DNA of 64,000 bases from Prostheceraeus crozeri (lineage: Eukaryota > Platyhelminthes > Polycladida > Euryleptidae), in NCBI GenBank assembly GCA_907163375.1, contig CAJQUW010005554.1, forward strand, positions 62,001 through 126,000. The letters run 5' to 3'. A program made the translations under genes and the position numbers. The notes below the pieces were generated by a model that saw only the letters and a list, made by a program, of their open reading frames with translations, was not told where the DNA came from and made no database searches. The first letter of the stretch is position 1. Each line of letters opens with the position of its first letter. Positions 59,641 to 64,000 of this stretch are shown one piece after another.

Positions 59641-60365
59641 CGTTGTGTACCCTGTGGGAACGAATCTTGCGAAAAACTGGCGAATGTCAGCTGCAGAATA
59701 TCATGCTAAAGTTCAGTCATATTTGCGGGATATTCGCTGGCGAAGTTCGCCGGCGACAATTCGCGCTCTATATGTTACCTTTTACTTTTGACTTTCTCTC
59801 TTATTTTCTTTAGTAATCCGCCTCTACAGCCGAGGCTCTATTCTCTCCCTCACCTCACTATCCCCCACATATGGCTAATCTATCTAAGAAATAAGTGCAG
59901 ACTATCATTCTTTGATAATGATAAGAATATAGAGAATCCGCATATATCAATTTTCATAACATCTCTTGACATTCAATAATTTACAACAATGACAAATATT
60001 TGAATAATATCATAGTATTTACTGCGACATTTATGGAAGATAAATACTTTTTTAGTTTAAGCCTTCGTGAATTGAAAAAAGATCCCTTTTTATCAGATCA
60101 GATTGAGTATACAATATATTTTCATGTGAAGGTAATATACGAACATTACTACTTACCACTAATTAGTTGCTACAATATCCACGATTTCGCCGGTTGGCGA
60201 AAAATCAGCTCGCATTAGTAAACAAATATCTACCAACTAATTATAGAAACTCTTTCGCCACCTGTCGTTTTTTAATTTTACACATGTTTTTGGATAAATG
60301 ATGACCAAAACGTACCCAAAAGGAAGGAGTGCCAGCACCGGTTCACTCGCCTTCACTTTGATGTC
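59641..60365. other. No supported gene
   Basis: Short frames only; nothing recognised. Confidence 0.35.
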
Positions 60366-60470
60366 TGTTCAACCCATTTGTATCCGAATTCACATTTTAG
60401 TTTCTCTGAAGATGATGCGCGGAGCGCACCGAAAGTGCTCGGAATAATTGAATTTGTTTTTTCCTTTATT
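60366..60470 (+). repeat. 3' end of the 6.8/57.3-kb repeat family with hammerhead-like motif
   Basis: Matches the 3' part of the minus copy at 57.28 kb (GTTCAACCCATTTGTATCCG to AATAATTGAATTTG). Contains a perfect CUGANGA box (CTGAAGA, starting 60410), a TGCGC/GCGCA stem, GAAA and AGTGCTC, in which AG can pair with CU and C is the cleavage base. Confidence 0.6.
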
Positions 60471-61008
60471 CATTCATTCTTAATTGTATATTTTAATCAA
60501 ATGAAAATCAAGTTACACGTACAAAGTTACAGTCTTGGAAGCAAATGGAAGTAAGCTATTTAACACATATCGTGAAGACCAAATTTATCAGAGTCATATA
60601 AGCAAAGAATGAAGACTTTCGTCGAGTTGTCCTGATTTGAGGCACAATAAGACTATCAGAATGGTCACTTTGACGAGGTATGAACTGGTACAAACAATGT
60701 GATGGGTCTTGAGACTTTTTCGAACAGCGATGAGGCAATGTTCTTTCGTCTAACATCCAGCATTTCAAGGCAGTTTTATCGCAATCTTTGCCACAGATGA
60801 TGCGGTGGGCACGTCTTTGAAGTCTCTCAATTTTTGCAGTCAATGTCATGGACAAACAAACGAACAATGGAGCACAATATTCCAAAATAGGTCTGAGCAA
60901 GCTCTTGTACACACATAAAAGTTCCTTCTGAGGTAGACAGGTTTTTAACACCCTCAAGCAGTACGTTCTCTGAATAAAAATACGTGTTACATTGTCAAAC
61001 ATCGGGGC
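60471..61008 (-). mobile_element. 5'-truncated LINE copy with (GAAT)n tail
   Basis: On the minus strand an RT C-terminal frame (61002-60556) is followed by about 80 bp and a tail of GAATGAATGAATAAA, the CR1/L2-like 3' end style. The copy begins abruptly near 61008. Confidence 0.75.
60556..61002 (-). CDS. LINE reverse transcriptase C-terminal fragment
   Basis: 148 codons open: QRTYCLRVLKTCLPQKEL, VYKSLLRPILEYCAPLF and IERLQRRAHRIICGKDCD are the RT thumb/connection motifs shared with Jockey/CR1-type LINEs. The YADD box lies upstream in complete elements and is missing. It differs from the RT at 42.7-43.7 kb, so it is a separate family. Confidence 0.8.
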   Translation of the reverse strand: MFDNVTRIFIQRTYCLRVLKTCLPQKELLCVYKSLLRPILEYCAPLFVCLSMTLTAKIERLQRRAHRIICGKDCDKTALKCWMLDERTLPHRCSKKSQDPSHCLYQFIPRQSDHSDSLIVPQIRTTRRKSSFFAYMTLINLVFTICVK

Positions 61009-61087
61009 TCAGGGATTTCTTCTAACACAAGCAACTGTCAAATAGTGGCTTGTCAGTCTAAAATTTCTTTGATTACGGAGGATCAGC

Positions 61088-61133
61088 TTGCATTTCGAGC
61101 AACTGACGTCGGTATTCGCCTTCTTCAGTTGAC
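61088..61133 (-). ncRNA. Weak hammerhead-like remnant
   Basis: On the minus strand CTGAAGAAGGCG is followed 15 bases later by TTGCTCGAAATGC. The CUGANGA and CGAAA strands are present but stem II is poor and helix III is not evident. Confidence 0.25.
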
Positions 61134-61486
61134 TTTAATTTTGCTGTAATTGCTACCATGAATTATTTTATAGCCTTATGATTATCATTACTGAGGCCTC
61201 TGCATCCATTAAGCATTACTTTTATTATCTGCTTAACAAATGCCAGCATTATTACGAAAAATGTCTTTGGAAACTTCTTTATTATGAGAAGTAATATCAC
61301 TTGTTTTTCCCCATCCCACCAGCTGCACATCTTTTAGACTATATCGCTTATTTTATTTCATTCTGATTGCTAACATGTTACTCTTGATATAATTCTGAAT
61401 GAAATCTTTTATGTCTCGTAGTTCAGAATTTCATGCATGTCATGTCTTGATTTTATTACTAACTTGTCTCATATGATACTTTTCAG

Positions 61487-61522
61487 GTACTGCTGGACCA
61501 ACGTGGATACCTAATCCAGGAG
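61487..61522 (+). CDS. Gene B exon 5: 36-bp microexon
   Basis: Acceptor ATATGATACTTTTCAG ends at 61486; donor GGAG|GTAAAC follows 61522. Phase 1-1, so it continues exon 4 in frame and encodes TAGPTWIPNPG after a shared Ser codon. The Thr/Pro/Gly composition suits a stalk. No further exon was found to the right, so the gene probably continues past the window. Confidence 0.45.
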
Positions 61523-61667
61523 GTAAACAATTGACTTCATCATGAAGTCTATTTCTGTCAAAATTAAAGTAGAAAATTCTATGACTATGAATATCCTACC
61601 CTTCCATAGTACCCTTCACGAGAATTTTTTCATGAGAGCTCATTTGTAAGTGTATCAACTAAACCTA

Positions 61668-61740
61668 CGCTATGGTCCAGTGGTAGACTTCTCGCACTGC
61701 GGCTGCAGCGAAATTTCGTCAAGATTCGTTCCAGAGCCTT
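61668..61740 (+). repeat. Weak tRNA-like segment, possible SINE head
   Basis: TATGGTCCAGTGGTAGACTT resembles a pol III A box (TGGTCCAGTGG), and AAGATTCGTTCC about 60 bp later resembles a B box with two mismatches. No clean cloverleaf can be drawn. Confidence 0.2.
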
Positions 61741-61801
61741 GAAACATTGGCTTGTGAGTGCATGAGATTTGTCTAGATTCAGCATACCAGTGCATATGTA
61801 T

Positions 61802-62905
61802 CACGGTTGGAACCGGGAACGGCCAAGTCGACCGGTTGGGTTGGGTTGTGTCGGTGTAAGTCGATTGGTCGACCACCCTCGGTCGAAAACCGGTCGGTCA
61901 ATCAATCGACAGCAATTATTGAGATCGATCGATCAGACACGAATTCTAATGTAGGCCATACACAATTCTTGGTGCCCATCTCAAGTAACACCAGAGAAAA
62001 TAAATACAATAGCAGTCCACGGGATCACCGTCATATGAGTATGACGACAAAAAATCTGTGAGCACGACGTGCGCGAGTGCGCCTGATTGGACGGGGTAGC
62101 AACGTGGATATTGTCAGCCGAGCCACAGAAATGAATTTATTCTGAACGCAATGGGTTACGTCAACGCAAACAAAACAGGTGACGCGTCAGTCACGCGTAG
62201 GCCAAGTCTCATAAGTTTGTAGAATACATTTGCTTGCATTTCCGATTTTCTTACAAAATCTAAGCTGGCCTGTTTCATTCCACCTAATAACAATAAGACC
62301 TCCCTCTCTCGAACTTGATTTCCTACAATACTCCCTGCTGCGCCCCTCTGATGAAAGCACTTGACATAACATGACTGACAGAGCATTTTTGTTTACATAT
62401 CACCTAAATTTCTCAACATAGAATTCTTTCTCAATAGGCCTAATACAGTCATTAAAGAAATACTGTACATGTGAGAAACACTCGTCGTTTAATAAACAAT
62501 TTAGAAAAGATATTTTGGCTCATTTATTTTCTTATATTTATTTATTTTATTTTAACAAACTATGTTTAAAATCAAATAATTTAAAAACCAATTTATTTTT
62601 CAAAGATAATCAAATATTAAAATGAGAAGATTCAATGAATAGAACAGATATCGCATAACCCCTTAGGATAAATACTAAAAACTTATTGGCATTACAATTT
62701 TCAAAAATATTGAGGCCGAAGGCCTTCATATTACAAACTGAAGAACCCTTTGTCTCATCTGTTTGAATGACAAATTGTGAATTAACAAAAGATGATCATA
62801 ACCATCCGGTTGGGTTTGACCGGTCAACTGGCCGGTTGGGTTGACTTCGTCTTGCCAGTTACCGTTTGGGCTGGGTCAGAAAATTCCTGACCGGTTCCAA
62901 CCCTG
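61802..62905. mobile_element. 1.1-kb non-autonomous hAT-like element
   Basis: Ends are inverted: CACGGTTGGAACCGG on the left and CAGGGTTGGAACCGG on the right (other strand). Flanking octamers ATATGTAT (61794-61801) and CTATGTAT (62906-62913) agree at seven of eight bases. Subterminal CCGGTTGGGTTG words recur near both ends. Contains no transposase sequence. Confidence 0.7.
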
Positions 62906-62913
62906 CTATGTAT

Positions 62914-63700
62914 AGTATATAAATAAGAAGAGTCTGGTAGTCTGGTAGTGCATAATTTTTTTTGATGTTATATGAGCCTATAGGTTCAATATATCACAGG
63001 CGCATTTTTCATGCTCGTTTCACAAAACTGGAGTGCTTTGCTATCCAATGAAATAAAGTGTCTTCTGTCAGCGAGTTCAAGTTTTCCGTTGCATCCTATT
63101 TCGGACATTTCGATGTTTGGTGACTATACTTATGAGAAGCAATCATTGCGAATCCAGATATTTCTTGTGTTTGCATAATTTTGCCCTCTATAGACTAGCT
63201 GATATTCTATCACATTACATAATTACAGATTGTTTCATAAAAAATGGATCACCCTTAAACATCGCCTTAACTTCAACTTTGTCTAACTCCGCCAAACTTG
63301 AACGAATTTCTCTGAAATTTGGAAGATATGTCAGTTGTGCTTACTAATATCATTGTTGGAAATTTCAAGGATGAATATTGTTGAGTTGTTTTCCTGTTAT
63401 AGATAAAAAAGTAGTAGATAATTTGATCTTCATTTAGCAATGTTACACAAAATCACACCTCACTCTTATAAATTACATTTGTTTCCTTTGCTTTGTAATA
63501 TGTTGTTCTACAAGCCAAAAACTATCAAGCAAAACAAAAATAAAGGAAATCGGTCAATCGGGGGAGCCAGTATAGCACCATTATTCATCAACAATGATGT
63601 AACTGCTACATGTGATTAACTGGACTTCATGTTCCATAGCTTCCTGACTTCGTTGCGGTGGTGTTGGCAGCACTCCTGATTGCTTTCAGCTAGAAATCTA
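62914..63700. other. No supported gene
   Basis: AT-rich sequence, short frames only. Confidence 0.4.
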
Positions 63701-63733
63701 TCTCTTACCGGTTGAAAACAATACAAAGCACAA

Positions 63734-64000
63734 ATGAACAATAACGAGATCGCATTCACAAAAGGCAAAGTGTCAGCCTTGCTAGAACTAGGGTTTTCTT
63801 TGCGAGCTACAAGCAAACGACTAAATGTCCCTTACACAAATGTGCATCGATGGCATAATGATGATTTTCGACTCTGGCCGTCCACGCAAAACATCCAAAC
63901 GTAGAGACCGCCTAATTTTGAGATTTGGTAAAGTTGATCCAAGTCTCTCGTTAACTGAGATGGCTGCACTAGACTCGTCTATTTCTAAGTCCACTATTCG
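63734..64000 (+). pseudogene. Tc1-like transposase N-terminus, runs off the window
   Basis: From ATG 63734 the frame reads KGKVSALLELGFSLRATSKR then LNVPYTNVHRWHNDDF, a helix-turn-helix of the Tc1/mariner type. At about 63870 the similarity moves to the +1 frame: SGRPRKTSKRRDRLILRF, with the 'GRPRKT..R.DR.I.R' motif that links the two DNA-binding subdomains of Tc1-like transposases, then LTEMAALDSSISKSTI at the edge. The frameshift makes this copy inactive. The DDE domain would lie to the right, outside the window. Confidence 0.8.

Noticed and set aside
62705-62745. AGGCCGAAGGCCT hairpin resembling the TTCG-capped stem of the PLE ribozyme motif
   Set aside because: No CUGANGA and no GAAA strand; only a hairpin.
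1-64000. CRISPR arrays, operons, bacterial promoters
   Set aside because: No regularly spaced repeats or clustered ORFs; the window is eukaryotic.

Overview
The window looks like AT-rich nuclear DNA from an invertebrate animal, probably marine. Coding exons are short and split by introns of 58 bp to about 16 kb. There are no bacterial-style operons. Transposon remains are dense, and the short palindrome around AGGCCT, common in several marine invertebrate genomes, recurs. The species cannot be named from sequence alone.

Two host genes on the + strand can be argued from splice sites and reading phase. Gene A (about 11.8-31.5 kb) is a C2H2 zinc-finger transcription factor. It has a first coding exon at 12.29 kb with two alternative donors, a 50-bp microexon at 28.4 kb and a 1.2-kb last exon at 29.71-30.91 kb. 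Its last two fingers resemble the C-terminal dimerisation fingers of the Ikaros/Hunchback type. Gene B (44.87 kb to at least 61.5 kb, probably beyond the window) is a mucin-like, apparently type II, membrane protein. Five small exons join in phase: a basic N-terminal stretch, one transmembrane helix, a linker, a 450-bp Thr-rich exon with 54-bp repeats, and a 36-bp microexon. I recognise neither as a named orthologue.

The rest is mostly mobile-element sediment. There are LINE fragments (0-0.5, 2.6-3.2, 42.0-43.7, 60.5-61.0 kb), Penelope-like element (PLE) pieces with GIY-YIG endonuclease domains (34.6-35.3, 37.2-39.1, 45.5-47.1, 58.0-59.6 kb), and three hAT-type DNA elements with terminal inverted repeats and 8-bp target duplications (37.0-40.7, 50.7-51.6, 61.8-62.9 kb). 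There is also a 1.36-kb inverted-repeat element with a MADF-like fragment (26.1-27.4 kb), a mariner-like remnant (27.6-28.2 kb) and a Tc1-like transposase N-terminus at the right edge.

The most striking observations are three. First, hammerhead-ribozyme-like cores recur at PLE ends, with a tiny self-complementary helix III that suggests dimeric action. Second, a head-to-head PLE pair sits inside a hAT element, with both insertions marked by perfect target duplications (14 bp and 8 bp). Third, the two host genes have phase-consistent splice models, including an alternative-donor arrangement in gene A. Long stretches (for example 0.5-2.6, 3.2-6.8, 7.4-11.7, 12.4-16.8, 17.2-23.6, 31.6-33.2, 47.3-50.6 and 62.9-63.7 kb) hold nothing I can support.
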